This document shows positions 8,581 to 17,427 of a DNA stretch of 64,000 nt, piece by piece (position 1 is the first letter of the stretch; each line of letters starts with the position of its first letter). Source of the stretch: Parasutterella secunda (GTDB taxonomy: Bacteria > Pseudomonadota > Gammaproteobacteria > Burkholderiales > Burkholderiaceae_F); contig NZ_JAMBLT010000001.1 of the NCBI RefSeq assembly GCF_023336895.1, forward strand, positions 62,001-126,000, read 5' to 3'. The notes under the pieces were generated by a model that saw only the letters and a list, made by a program, of their open reading frames with translations, was not told where the DNA came from and searched no databases. A program made the translations under genes and the position numbers.

Positions 8581-9924
8581 ATGGCATCAGACAACAGCAT
8601 TGCCGACACCGTTTGGAGTTCCCGTCTCGGATTCATTCTTGCCTCTGCCAGTTCCGCCATTGGCTTAGGCGCCATATGGAAATTCCCTTTTTGGGCCGGC
8701 ACTAACGGCGGAGCTGCTTTTATTGTCCCCTTTTTAGTTTTCACCTTTACGATCGGCATCGTTTTGGTCATGGCCGAATGTGCCATGGGGCGAGCAGGCA
8801 GAGGTTCTGCCGTTCATGCGTTAAAGAAAGTAGGCGGTCCCTTTTTTGGCATTGTCGGCGGTATCGCTGTCTTAAATGCCTACATTATTTTGACCTATTA
8901 CTCCGTCATCGGCGGTTGGTGCGTTTCCTATTTATTTGATTCTTTTGCCGGCAATGTTGTCAATGGCGACCCGAAAATTCTCTCTGATCATTTCAAAGCA
9001 TTGGTAGGCAACGGAACGGTAAACGTTTTTTTCATGTTCCTATACCTGACGGCAACTTGTGCCGTGGTCGCCTTGGGGGTTGAAAAAGGTATTGAAAAAA
9101 TTGCTAAATACCTTATGCCACTTTTGTTTATCCTGATGATTTTCATCATCATCCGATCCTTAATGATGCCTGGCTCTTGGGAGGGCATGCAGTTCCTATT
9201 TTCGTTTAACTGGGAACAAGTCAGCGGAGCCACGATCCTAAACGCCATGGGATTTACCTTCTTTTCGCTGTCTCTGGGCGCGGGCATCATGGTGACTTAC
9301 GGTTCCTACCTGAGTTCTCATACTGACATCCCGGGCTCTTCCGTATGGGTAGCGTTTTTATCCACCCAAGCCGCGCTTTTAGCTGGTGTCATGATTATTC
9401 CCGCGGTTTTTGCCTTCGGCATGGATCCGGCCGCCGGAACCGGTTTGGTATTTATCACGATTCCGATGATTTTTGAGCATATGCCAATGGCTGATGTGCT
9501 GGCGGCCGCTTTTTATGTCTGCCTCTTCATTGCAGCTATTACAAGCTCCGTGTCCTTGCTGGAAGTTGTTGTTGCTTACCTTATCAACGAATGGGGCATG
9601 CGCAGGCGGGCGGCAACGGCGTTATGCTGGATCACACTTTTCATTTTCGCAAGCCTTCAAGCGCTTTCATTTAGCTCTTTCTCATGGGTTGAAATCAACG
9701 GAATGTCTCTTTTTGATTTCTCCGACTACGTCTGCTCCAACATTCTGATGCCGCTCGGTGGTCTCAGTATTGCAACCTTAGCCGGATGGAAGGCTTGGCC
9801 CGTTATGAAGCAACAGATGCTTGCCATTCGTCATCATTCGGTTCTGACAATCGGCTGGATACGACTGACGATTTCTTTGTTGGCTCCGGCACTGGTTGTC
9901 ATTGTTTTGATTTCGGGCATTTAG
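8581..9924 (+). CDS. NSS-family (SLC6/LeuT-type) sodium-dependent amino acid transporter 1
   Basis: A 447-residue inner-membrane protein with about eleven hydrophobic segments. TM1 carries the NSS signature IGLGAIWKFPFWAGTNGG (residues ~29-46), and the middle helices include FTFFSLSLGAGIMVTYGSYL, matching TM6 of the LeuT fold. Proteins of this fold cotransport an amino acid with sodium. The ATG at 8581 is used because AAAGGA lies just upstream and WSSRLGFILASA follows close to the start. It is the first of four paralogues within 10 kb. Substrate cannot be read from the sequence; amino acids, especially hydrophobic or aromatic ones, are likely. Confidence 0.92.
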   Translation: MASDNSIADTVWSSRLGFILASASSAIGLGAIWKFPFWAGTNGGAAFIVPFLVFTFTIGIVLVMAECAMGRAGRGSAVHALKKVGGPFFGIVGGIAVLNAYIILTYYSVIGGWCVSYLFDSFAGNVVNGDPKILSDHFKALVGNGTVNVFFMFLYLTATCAVVALGVEKGIEKIAKYLMPLLFILMIFIIIRSLMMPGSWEGMQFLFSFNWEQVSGATILNAMGFTFFSLSLGAGIMVTYGSYLSSHTDIPGSSVWVAFLSTQAALLAGVMIIPAVFAFGMDPAAGTGLVFITIPMIFEHMPMADVLAAAFYVCLFIAAITSSVSLLEVVVAYLINEWGMRRRAATALCWITLFIFASLQALSFSSFSWVEINGMSLFDFSDYVCSNILMPLGGLSIATLAGWKAWPVMKQQMLAIRHHSVLTIGWIRLTISLLAPALVVIVLISGI

Positions 9925-9949
9925 GCTACAATTAAGACATCATTCTGAA

Positions 9950-9981
9950 GCGCCCGAGCCGAGGATGGCCGGGCGCGTTTT
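9950..9981 (+). terminator. terminator-like hairpin between the first two NSS genes
   Basis: Stem GCGCCCG / CGGGCGC followed by GTTTT. The hairpin ends 17 bases before the second NSS start codon. Confidence 0.7.
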
Positions 9982-9997
9982 CATAGGTTCATGTGTC

Positions 9998-11332
9998 ATG
10001 AGTGATCGTTCTACGTGGGGTTCTCGATTAGGTTTTGTGCTTGCAAGTGCCGGAGCGGCCGTAGGGTTGGGGGCAATTTGGAAATTCCCCTATCTCGTAG
10101 GCTCTAACGGTGGCTCCGCTTTCTTATTCCCCTTTATTGTGCTGACATTCACAATCGGTCTGGTGCTGCTGATTGCGGAATTGACCGTTGGTCGTGCCGG
10201 GGCTGGTTGCATTGTCACGGCTTTCAGAAAATTAGGTGGCAAAAATTGGGGGCGTGCCGGTTATTTGGGCGTCATTACAGGCTTTTTGATTCTTAGCTTT
10301 TATTCTGCCATCGGCGGTTGGACAATCGCGTATTTCGTCAACGCTTGTTTAGGCGCCGGACTCGTCGCCGATCAAGCTCAACTGGGGGCTCACTTTGCAT
10401 CGATATCGGGTGATCCGGAATTGGCCATCGGCTATCAGGCACTCTTTTTAATTATTACAGCTTGGGTGGTCGCCTATGGTGTGAGCAGCGGTATTGAGCG
10501 GCTATCTAAAGTTCTCATGCCACTGTTATTCATTTTGATGTTGATCATTATCGTGCGCTCGCTTTTTTTACCGGGCGCATTCCAAGGCATTGAGTATCTT
10601 TTCAGTTGGAATCCTCAAGCCTTCACCTTCGATGCCCTGCTTTCGACCATGGGCTTTACTTTCTTCTCTTTGTGCTTGGGCAGCGGCTGCATGCTTACTT
10701 ACGGCAGTTATTTGGACAGTAAAGTCGATCTGATTGGCTCGTCCGCTTGGATTGCTTTTTTAACCATCATCAGCTCCTTACTTGGTGCCCTGATGGTTAT
10801 GCCGGCGGTTTTTGCTTTCGGATTGGATCCCAGTGCAGGTCCCGGTCTGACCTTTGTCACCATGCCGGCTATTTTTGCTCAGATGCCCTTTGGTAATTTC
10901 TTTGCCATCACTTTTTATGCCTGCTTATTAGTGGCAGCCATCACCAGTTCCGTTTCAATGCTCGAAATTGATGTAGCCTTCCTGCATGACGAGTGGAAAT
11001 GGAGCCGTCCTAAAGCCGTGGTCGTCACAACAGTTGGCCTAATGATTGTCGGCTCTTTCAGCGCCCTTTCATTTGGTCCACTCGCAGATACCAAGTGGCT
11101 GGGAAAGACGTTTTTTGACTGGATCGATTATTTGACGAGCAACATCAGCTTACCGATTGGCGGCTTAATGATCGCTGTGCTTTCCAGTTGGATCGCATGG
11201 TCTCAAATCAAGCCTTTCATTTCTGGGGATAAGTCACATCTGCACAGCGAAGCGACCTACTCAATTTTGCGCTGGAGCATCGCTATTTTTGCACCTATCC
11301 TCGTCATCACGGTTCTTATTTCCGGAATTTAG
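9998..11332 (+). CDS. NSS-family sodium-dependent amino acid transporter 2
   Basis: A 444-residue paralogue of the preceding gene. TM1 reads VGLGAIWKFPYLVGSNGG and the TM6 region FTFFSLCLGSGCMLTYGSYL. The start is set at 9998 (MSDRSTWGSRLGF) because this aligns with the other three paralogues; an upstream in-frame GTG/ATG would run through the hairpin that separates the two genes. A weak AGG lies upstream. It is followed by a perfect 11-bp inverted repeat before the convergent CapA-like gene. Confidence 0.92.
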   Translation: MSDRSTWGSRLGFVLASAGAAVGLGAIWKFPYLVGSNGGSAFLFPFIVLTFTIGLVLLIAELTVGRAGAGCIVTAFRKLGGKNWGRAGYLGVITGFLILSFYSAIGGWTIAYFVNACLGAGLVADQAQLGAHFASISGDPELAIGYQALFLIITAWVVAYGVSSGIERLSKVLMPLLFILMLIIIVRSLFLPGAFQGIEYLFSWNPQAFTFDALLSTMGFTFFSLCLGSGCMLTYGSYLDSKVDLIGSSAWIAFLTIISSLLGALMVMPAVFAFGLDPSAGPGLTFVTMPAIFAQMPFGNFFAITFYACLLVAAITSSVSMLEIDVAFLHDEWKWSRPKAVVVTTVGLMIVGSFSALSFGPLADTKWLGKTFFDWIDYLTSNISLPIGGLMIAVLSSWIAWSQIKPFISGDKSHLHSEATYSILRWSIAIFAPILVITVLISGI

Positions 11333-11341
11333 CTTTGCCTT

Positions 11342-11372
11342 CATTGGCCGGTGGGAAAAATACCGGCCAATG
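11342..11372. terminator. hairpin between convergent NSS2 and CapA-like genes
   Basis: Perfect 11-bp inverted repeat CATTGGCCGGT / ACCGGCCAATG with a nine-base loop. No clean T tract follows on either strand, so it is a hairpin that may stop transcription from both sides rather than a textbook terminator. Confidence 0.55.
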
Positions 11373-11383
11373 AAACGCCTCTT

Positions 11384-12679
11384 TTATTTCAACTCTACGG
11401 TGCCAATTCCGTTTTCAATCTTTATTTTTGTTCCCAGTTTTTCACTCAACAGTCTGATCTTTTCCAATGTTTCGTTGGATCCTGACAAACGCGGCCAACC
11501 ACGCTGAGCTCTGCTCGAGTGCTGTCCCAACTCAATCGGATACAACTTCACATTTTGAAGTTCTCCATTTTCTAATGTCCATGAGGCAGCAAATGCATTC
11601 CAAATATCAGGCATAACAGGATAACCAACCGTACCGTTTTTGCTTCGATTATCCATATATTCACCAACTCTCGTATCCTGGGAAAGATGCATTTTGACAA
11701 ATGCATCATAAGGCTGAGAAGCAATGGTTTCTGTCTGGAAAAGGAAGTTTCCTAGACTGTGAAAAATGACACCCCCATGATAAGCCTCCACGCCTCGCAA
11801 CATATGAGGTCCATGTCCGATAACAACACTGGCCCCGGCGTCAATCGCTTTATGAGAAATCGTTGAAATAAATTCCGGAATACTAAAAAAGTCCTTCCCA
11901 ACCATTTCGTGAGTGTGAAGACTAAATAGAACAATATCGGCCTGTCTTTTTGCCTCTTGAATCTCATCCAAAATACGTTCTTCATCAATAGGATCAGGTA
12001 TCGTTTCCACAAAATTTTGACTGTCCAATACAAAGCGGTAAGTCCCGAAACAAGCTATATTTTTGGGAAGCGGCGCGGCGTAACCTAACTCAATTGTCAG
12101 TTCCTGATAATCGTTAATATGCAATAGCTTCGCCATGCGATAAACTATTTCGAAAGTCTCACGATCGACGTGGTAAATCGTCTTATAGCGAAGCGGATTG
12201 AGGCCCGGTCGTCCCTTCATTCTGAAGCCTTGACCGCCTGCGATAGCTGCCGGATCCAAATTAGAGGTTGCTCCAATTAGGGCGACACGTGCCTGAGGTG
12301 TCTCCAAATAACATGCTTTGCTTGCCTCTTGCAATGTCGCTCCGGTTCCGGCAAAGACCATATTGCGTTCTTTCAAATGTCTAATCGTTGCTAAAACACC
12401 CAACTGCCCGAAATCACCCGAGTGATTATTGGCCGTATTGAAAAGATTAAAACCATAACGTTTCATATCATCGAGCATTGCAGGCTCGCTCACAGCCCAG
12501 GTACCGCCACTGGCTGCAGCCGGAAAGGCTTCATCGTCATGAAAAGTCATCTCCAAATTTGTGAAACGGACATCATGCTTTTCAATAAGTGTTTTTAAAT
12601 CTTCAAAACCAGAATAACCTTTATCAGGAATTCTACGAGTAATAAAACTATCTCCCGTTGCAATAAATGTTGTGCGCAT
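11384..12679 (-). CDS. CapA-family (PGA_cap) metallophosphoesterase-like protein
   Basis: A 431-residue protein of the CapA/PgsA poly-gamma-glutamate capsule family, with a calcineurin-like fold. Visible: ATGDSFITRRIPD at the N-terminus, the FTNLEMTFHDDE stretch near residue 38, TANNHSGDFGQLG near 85, LFSLHTHEMVGKDF near 250, and the signature VVIGHGPHMLRGVEAYHGG with FHSLGNFLF near 285-315. There is no signal peptide or N-terminal membrane helix, unlike classic membrane-anchored CapA, so it is probably cytoplasmic. No capB/capC-like genes are near. Its substrate is unknown. The start has GGAGAT upstream. Confidence 0.85.
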   Translation of the reverse strand: MRTTFIATGDSFITRRIPDKGYSGFEDLKTLIEKHDVRFTNLEMTFHDDEAFPAAASGGTWAVSEPAMLDDMKRYGFNLFNTANNHSGDFGQLGVLATIRHLKERNMVFAGTGATLQEASKACYLETPQARVALIGATSNLDPAAIAGGQGFRMKGRPGLNPLRYKTIYHVDRETFEIVYRMAKLLHINDYQELTIELGYAAPLPKNIACFGTYRFVLDSQNFVETIPDPIDEERILDEIQEAKRQADIVLFSLHTHEMVGKDFFSIPEFISTISHKAIDAGASVVIGHGPHMLRGVEAYHGGVIFHSLGNFLFQTETIASQPYDAFVKMHLSQDTRVGEYMDNRSKNGTVGYPVMPDIWNAFAASWTLENGELQNVKLYPIELGQHSSRAQRGWPRLSGSNETLEKIRLLSEKLGTKIKIENGIGTVELK

Positions 12680-12844
12680 TCTTGAATCTCCGTTTTCGTT
12701 AACAGGATCATTATCACGGACTTTTATGAGTGCCCGATCAGGATTAATCCCTGAGAGCGCTATCAGTTATCTGACTTGGATTTTTCCAAAATAAATAAAC
12801 ATCCTTAGGTCTTTCGTATTCAAAAACAGATTCAGAACACAATC

Positions 12845-13003
12845 GTGATAACATGACCTGAAGCGGTCACCTTACAAAGGGTGGTAGGCCGCGCCTAAAG
12901 CCGATTAAATAAAACCGTCGGCTTACCGAAGAAATCGGACTGCGCTCCCTTTACTGTCTGACTATTTTTCGCGCAGGACCGAACCTAAAACAAAGGATAG
13001 GCT
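12845..13003 (+). promoter_or_regulatory. structured leader candidate upstream of the ABC importer (in the 324-base gap 12680-13003)
   Basis: The gap between the divergent CapA-like gene and the ABC lipoprotein gene has no credible reading frame. Its right half is rich in short perfect hairpins: GACC/GGTC at ~12856-12869, CCTT/AAGG next to it, AAGCCGA/TCGGCTT at ~12898-12925 and CCGA/TCGG beyond, then AAAGGA before the ATG at 13004. It could be a cis-regulatory RNA or an attenuator for amino-acid uptake. I could not match it to a known riboswitch class. The left half is AT-rich and presumably holds the promoters; I could not assign -35/-10 boxes. Confidence 0.4.
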
Positions 13004-13990
13004 ATGAAAATCAGGAAAGTTGCCCTTGCCGCCGTTATTACGGCAAGTCTTATCGCTTTATCGGGTTGCGGAGAAGAAAAAAGTGCTCCGGCTGACCAGT
13101 CAAAAACTTCCACGACCGTGGGTCTTGTTCAGTTAGTTGAACACCCTGCTCTTGATGAAGCCAATCGCGGAATTGTTGATGCCGTTAAAGCTCGCGGATT
13201 AAATGTGGAATTTGACCAACAAAACGCTCAAGCTGATCAATCCAACCTCGGCAATATCGCCCAGCGTTTTGTCACTCAAAAATATCCCCTGATTTTTGCC
13301 ATCGCTACCCCCGCAGCCCAAGTCGTCGCCAATGCTACGGATAAAACGCCGATTGTCGCGACAGCGGTTACTGATTTTGAGGTAGCTAAACTCGTTAAAT
13401 CTAACCAAAAGCCCGATACGAATGTGACAGGTTCTTCTGATTTGAACCCCGTGGCTGCACAAGTCAAACTGATGCTTGAATTGGTTCCCGATGCCAAGCG
13501 TATCGGCACAATCTACAACAGCTCGGAAATTAACTCTCAATTTCAGGCAAAAATTCTAAAAGAAGAAGTCCAAAAGCGTGGCCTTACGTTGGTGGAACTG
13601 ACTGTTTCCTCCGTGAATGATGTCCAGCAAACAGCTCAGAGCATGCTCGACAAAGTCGATGTCATTTATGTGCCGACTGACAACATTATTGCTTCGGCCA
13701 TGCCCGTTCTCACCAAAATCACAACGCCTGCCGGTATCGGCATCATCACGGGTGAAGAAGGTATGCTAAAGGGTGGCGGCCTGGCAACGGTCGGCGTGGA
13801 TTACTACAATCTCGGCCGCATTGCGGGCGATATGGGTGCTGACATATTGCAAGGCAAGGCTCAGCCGCAAAACATGGCCATTCGTTTCCAAACAGAATTT
13901 AAGGCCAAAATCAACGCATCCGTAGCAGAAAAACTCGGCGTCAAAATTCCGGACTCTCTCGCGAAGAACGCAGAGTTGGTTCGTTACTAA
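13004..13990 (+). CDS. ABC transporter substrate-binding lipoprotein (TrpX/ABC_sub_bind family)
   Basis: A 328-residue lipoprotein. The signal peptide MKIRKVALAAVITASLIALS ends at the lipobox LSGC (Cys at ~22). The mature part is a two-lobed binding protein with VGLVQLVEHPALDEANRGI early on, FAIATPAAQVVANAT near 105, PDAKRIGTIYNSSEINSQ near 165 and VDVIYVPTDNIIASAMP near 225. This wording matches the COG2984 family, which includes tryptophan (TrpX) and tyrosine binding proteins. A permease and an ATPase follow directly, making a full importer. Ligand specificity is inferred only from the family and from the amino-acid transporters around it. Confidence 0.9.
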   Translation: MKIRKVALAAVITASLIALSGCGEEKSAPADQSKTSTTVGLVQLVEHPALDEANRGIVDAVKARGLNVEFDQQNAQADQSNLGNIAQRFVTQKYPLIFAIATPAAQVVANATDKTPIVATAVTDFEVAKLVKSNQKPDTNVTGSSDLNPVAAQVKLMLELVPDAKRIGTIYNSSEINSQFQAKILKEEVQKRGLTLVELTVSSVNDVQQTAQSMLDKVDVIYVPTDNIIASAMPVLTKITTPAGIGIITGEEGMLKGGGLATVGVDYYNLGRIAGDMGADILQGKAQPQNMAIRFQTEFKAKINASVAEKLGVKIPDSLAKNAELVRY

Positions 13991-14009
13991 TTCGATTGAA
14001 TATTTATAT

Positions 14010-14037
14010 CCCCGTTGCTCTTTGTAGAACAACGGGG
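14010..14037 (+). terminator. hairpin between binding-protein and permease genes
   Basis: Perfect 8-bp stem CCCCGTTG / CAACGGGG with a twelve-base loop and no T tract. It may lower or stabilise the upstream message (binding-protein genes are often expressed above their permease genes) rather than end transcription. Confidence 0.5.
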
Positions 14038-14054
14038 TGTTTGACACAGAGAAA

Positions 14055-14936
14055 ATGATTGATATTTTGATACCTACCGTCGCGCAAGGTCTTTTGTGGG
14101 CGCTCTTGGCTCTAGGTGTATACATAACCTTTCGCGTTCTTGATATTGCAGATTTGTCGGTTGAAGGAAGCTTTCCGCTCGGAGCTGCCGTTGCGGCGAC
14201 TGCGCTTGTCAACGGCTACGGCATGCTCATTGCCTTTTTTCTAGCTGCCATCGCGGGAGCACTGGCCGGTATCGTAACGGGCTTTTTCACAACGCGACTG
14301 AAAATCCCCGCCCTTTTAGCCGGGATTCTTACCATGATTGGCCTTTACTCCGTCAACCTGCACGTAATGGGGAAGGCCAATGTTGCGCTGCTGCGCGTCG
14401 ATACCATCTTCTCCTATGCAGAATCTTTCGGAATGAGCGCAACGGTTGCCATGCTGACCGTGGGCGTTGTTGCTGCTGTGTTCATTGGTTGTCTTATGTA
14501 CTGGTTTTTTGGTACAGAAATTGGCACAGCAATCCGTGCGACAGGGTGCAATTCCCAGATGGCCCGCGCACAGGGTGTCAACACCAATCGAATGATTGTT
14601 TTAGGCTTATTAATCAGTAACGCTTTAGTCGCGCTCTCCGGGGCTCTCGTCGCGCAATCCAACGGTTTTGCCGATGTCGGCATGGGTACTGGCACCATCG
14701 TTATTGGTTTAGCCTCTGTCATTATTGGGGAAGTGCTTTTCGGGACAAAGAGCTTTAAGAATTGTCTCATCTCCGTTATTTTAGGCTCCATTGTTTACCG
14801 CTTAGTCATCGCCGTTGTCTTGCAACTGGGGATGCCGCCCAATGATCTGAAACTTTTTACCGCACTGCTTGTGGCTTTAGCTCTGTCCATGCCTTTAATT
14901 CGAGAAAAATGGCGCGAACGGCAACGCCGTGCCTAA
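14055..14936 (+). CDS. ABC transporter permease (TrpY-like, BPD_transp_2 family)
   Basis: A 293-residue integral membrane protein with about eight or nine hydrophobic segments. The opening MIDILIPTVAQGLLWALLALGVY and the segment FRVLDIADLSVEGSFPLGAA are typical of COG4120 permeases that pair with TrpX-type binding proteins, and ATGCNSQMARAQGVNTNRM resembles the coupling loop. The ATG at 14055 with GAGA upstream is preferred to a GTG at 14037 that overlaps the preceding hairpin. The ATPase gene follows after 18 bases. Confidence 0.9.
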   Translation: MIDILIPTVAQGLLWALLALGVYITFRVLDIADLSVEGSFPLGAAVAATALVNGYGMLIAFFLAAIAGALAGIVTGFFTTRLKIPALLAGILTMIGLYSVNLHVMGKANVALLRVDTIFSYAESFGMSATVAMLTVGVVAAVFIGCLMYWFFGTEIGTAIRATGCNSQMARAQGVNTNRMIVLGLLISNALVALSGALVAQSNGFADVGMGTGTIVIGLASVIIGEVLFGTKSFKNCLISVILGSIVYRLVIAVVLQLGMPPNDLKLFTALLVALALSMPLIREKWRERQRRA

Positions 14937-14954
14937 CACCACTTGGAGAGGTTC

Positions 14955-15743
14955 ATGCTTACGATCGACAACATTCACAAAACGTTTTTTCCAGGCAGTG
15001 TTAATGAAAAACGCGCTTTGCAGGGAGTTTCTCTAACTCTACAAGACGGCGATTTTGCCACAGTCATCGGATCAAACGGCGCTGGGAAATCAACGTTATT
15101 AAACGCTATTGCCGGTGCTTTTTATATTGATCAGGGACAAATTCGAATTGATGACATTGATGTCACCCGGATGCCCGAACATGAGCGGGCCCAATATATC
15201 GGCCGAGTTTTCCAAGACCCCATGAAAGGCACCGCCAGCAAAATGATGATTGAGGAAAATTTGGCGCTTGCATCATGGAGAGGGAAAAAACTCGGACTTC
15301 GGTGGAGTTTTCAAACTCAAAGAACAGCTCAATTTAAAGAAGCACTCAAGGAGCTGGGATTGGGTCTGGAAGATCGCATGAGTGCCCATGTCGGCTTGCT
15401 CTCCGGCGGTCAAAGACAGGCTCTGACGCTTTTGATGGCAACGCTTGTCAAACCCAGACTTTTGCTGCTGGATGAACATACGGCAGCGCTTGACCCCAAA
15501 ACGGCAGAAAAAGTACTCCAATTGACAGAACGATTGGTGAAGGCAGACCACCTCACCACCCTCATGATCACGCACAATATGCGTGATGCCCTTCGTTTTG
15601 GCAACCGTCTGATCATGATGCATCAAGGCCGCATTGTGGTGGATGTGAAAGAAGAAGAAAAATCAAAGTTAACGGTTCCAGATCTACTGGCCCTTTTTGA
15701 AAAGGGTACCGGTGTCGTAACGGACGAGATGTTATTGTCTTAA
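14955..15743 (+). CDS. ABC transporter ATP-binding protein (TrpZ-like)
   Basis: A 262-residue cytoplasmic ATPase. Walker A is GSNGAGKST (~residue 40), the Q-loop region contains GRVFQDPMKGT, the signature LLSGGQRQALTLLMATL lies near 147, Walker B is LLLLDEHTAALDPKT, and the H-loop is ITHNMRDALRFGNR. Walker B is followed by H (DEHTAALD) where most ABC proteins have P, as is common in this COG1101 group. The start at 14955 has GGAGAGG upstream. It completes the three-gene importer and is followed by a terminator. Confidence 0.92.
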   Translation: MLTIDNIHKTFFPGSVNEKRALQGVSLTLQDGDFATVIGSNGAGKSTLLNAIAGAFYIDQGQIRIDDIDVTRMPEHERAQYIGRVFQDPMKGTASKMMIEENLALASWRGKKLGLRWSFQTQRTAQFKEALKELGLGLEDRMSAHVGLLSGGQRQALTLLMATLVKPRLLLLDEHTAALDPKTAEKVLQLTERLVKADHLTTLMITHNMRDALRFGNRLIMMHQGRIVVDVKEEEKSKLTVPDLLALFEKGTGVVTDEMLLS

Positions 15744-15753
15744 CTGGGTTCAG

Positions 15754-15785
15754 AAGCCGAAAAAACAAATGAGTTTTTTCGGCTT
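15754..15785. terminator. terminator after the ABC importer
   Basis: Perfect 12-bp stem AAGCCGAAAAAA / TTTTTTCGGCTT, loop of eight bases. The A and T tracts lie inside the stem, so a shorter AGCCG stem with T-rich flank could work in either direction. Confidence 0.7.
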
Positions 15786-15933
15786 ATTCGCAAAAATAGC
15801 CTTTTGTACCAAGTTTTCTTTCGCTCTTTGTCCTAGAATAGCCAACTGATTATTTAAAAAAGCTTGATGGCTCATTTTTAACTGACGGGATACCGACACT
15901 TGCCATCTCATGCTACTTACAAGGAACAAAGCG

Positions 15934-17277
15934 ATGACGACTTCTTCAGAGCGTTCCGTTTGGGGGACGCGTTTAGGATTTATTTTAGCCAGTGCCGGTT
16001 CAGCTGTCGGATTGGGAGCCATTTGGAAATTTCCTTATATGGCCGGTACTAACGGCGGATCCGCATTTATTCTTCCCTACATTGTTTTGACCATTGCCAT
16101 CGGTTTTATTGTTTTAATGATCGAAATGGCTTTAGGTCGTGCATCTCGTGGCGGTGCCGCCCATGCATTAAGACTCTTCGGCGGTCCCTTCTGGGGAGGC
16201 GTTGGAAAAATCAGCGTATTGACCGGTTTTTTAATCCTGTCCTTTTATCAAGTGATTGGCGGTTGGTGTCTAAACTATCTCTTTGATGCCTGTATCGGTC
16301 AAGGACTCATAACCGACACCGCCATGCTGGGTAGCCACTTTGATAACTTTGTCACCGATGGCCCGCGGGCTGTTTTCATGCAGCTGGCCTTTTTGACACT
16401 AACGGCTGGCGTCATCGTCTTTGGGGTTGAAAAAGGTATTGAACGCATCTCTAAACTTTTAATGCCGACCCTCTTCATTCTTATGCTTTGCCTGATTGTG
16501 AGAGGACTGACGTTGCCTCACGCTTGGGACGGGGTCGAATTTATGTTCAAGTTTGATCCCGAAGCGTTCAACGGTTCCTCCCTTTTAAATGCCATGGGCT
16601 TTGCCTTTTTCTCCCTTTCATTGGGTTCAGGCTCCATGATGAATTACGGTTCCTACTTGTCCGACAAAGTCAACCTTCCGACTTCGGTTGCCTGGATCTC
16701 CTTTTTAGCGGTTCTCGCCTCTATATTGGGAGGATTGATGATCATGCCGGCTGTTTTTGCGTTCAGTTTGGACCCGGCGGCTGGCCCAGGTTTGACTTTT
16801 GTCACGATGCCTGCGGTGTTTGCCCAATTGCCCTTTGGTCAAGGCTTTGCTATCCTCTTTTACATCTGCTTGGTGGTGGCGGCACTCACAAGTGCAATTA
16901 GCATCCTGGAGATGAGCGTGCAGTTTCTTGTTGATGAATGCCACGTCTCGAGAAGAAACAGCATTATGCTCAATACGATTGCCTTGTCCGTTTTAGGCGT
17001 TGTCTGTGCGTTAAGTTTCGGAGCATTGTCCGGTTACAAATTGGCAGGTAAAACATTCTTTGATCTGCTTGACTTTCTGACCAGCAACGTCGGTATGCCG
17101 ATCGGAGCAATGGGTATCGCAATCGTTGGGGGCTATCTGGTATGGCCGGTGATGAAGAAACAACTCACTCTCACCTCTCCCATGAATGACAAAGTTTTAG
17201 TAACGACACATTTCTTGATTCGATTTATCGTGCCCTGCGTCATTGTTGTGATCGCGGGCGCAGGGCTTTTCAGTTAA
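15934..17277 (+). CDS. NSS-family sodium-dependent amino acid transporter 3
   Basis: A 447-residue NSS paralogue with TM1 motif VGLGAIWKFPYMAGTNGG and TM6 region FAFFSLSLGSGSMMNYGSYL. The start at 15934 (MTTSSERSVWGTRLGF) is chosen because AAGGA lies nine bases upstream and the N-terminus aligns with its paralogues; an in-frame ATG at 15910 overlaps that ribosome site. The final helix runs to the C-terminus (IVVIAGAGLFS). It is separated from the fourth paralogue by 150 bases with a weak GGAGGA/TCCTCC hairpin. Confidence 0.92.
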   Translation: MTTSSERSVWGTRLGFILASAGSAVGLGAIWKFPYMAGTNGGSAFILPYIVLTIAIGFIVLMIEMALGRASRGGAAHALRLFGGPFWGGVGKISVLTGFLILSFYQVIGGWCLNYLFDACIGQGLITDTAMLGSHFDNFVTDGPRAVFMQLAFLTLTAGVIVFGVEKGIERISKLLMPTLFILMLCLIVRGLTLPHAWDGVEFMFKFDPEAFNGSSLLNAMGFAFFSLSLGSGSMMNYGSYLSDKVNLPTSVAWISFLAVLASILGGLMIMPAVFAFSLDPAAGPGLTFVTMPAVFAQLPFGQGFAILFYICLVVAALTSAISILEMSVQFLVDECHVSRRNSIMLNTIALSVLGVVCALSFGALSGYKLAGKTFFDLLDFLTSNVGMPIGAMGIAIVGGYLVWPVMKKQLTLTSPMNDKVLVTTHFLIRFIVPCVIVVIAGAGLFS

Positions 17278-17427
17278 ATTCCTCATCTTGCCAGGGAGGA
17301 TGGTTTTTACTGTCCTCCTAACAGAGGAAGATCAATAAATCCTGTTTCCGTTAGTTTCAGAAAGCATTGCGGAAAAAGAATTTCTAAAAAAATAAGCTTT
17401 CTTATACAAAGCAAAAGGTATATGACT

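Noticed and set aside
17278-17427. terminator after NSS3
   Set aside because: The GGAGGA/TCCTCC stem near 17295-17321 has no T tract after it and is too weak to call.
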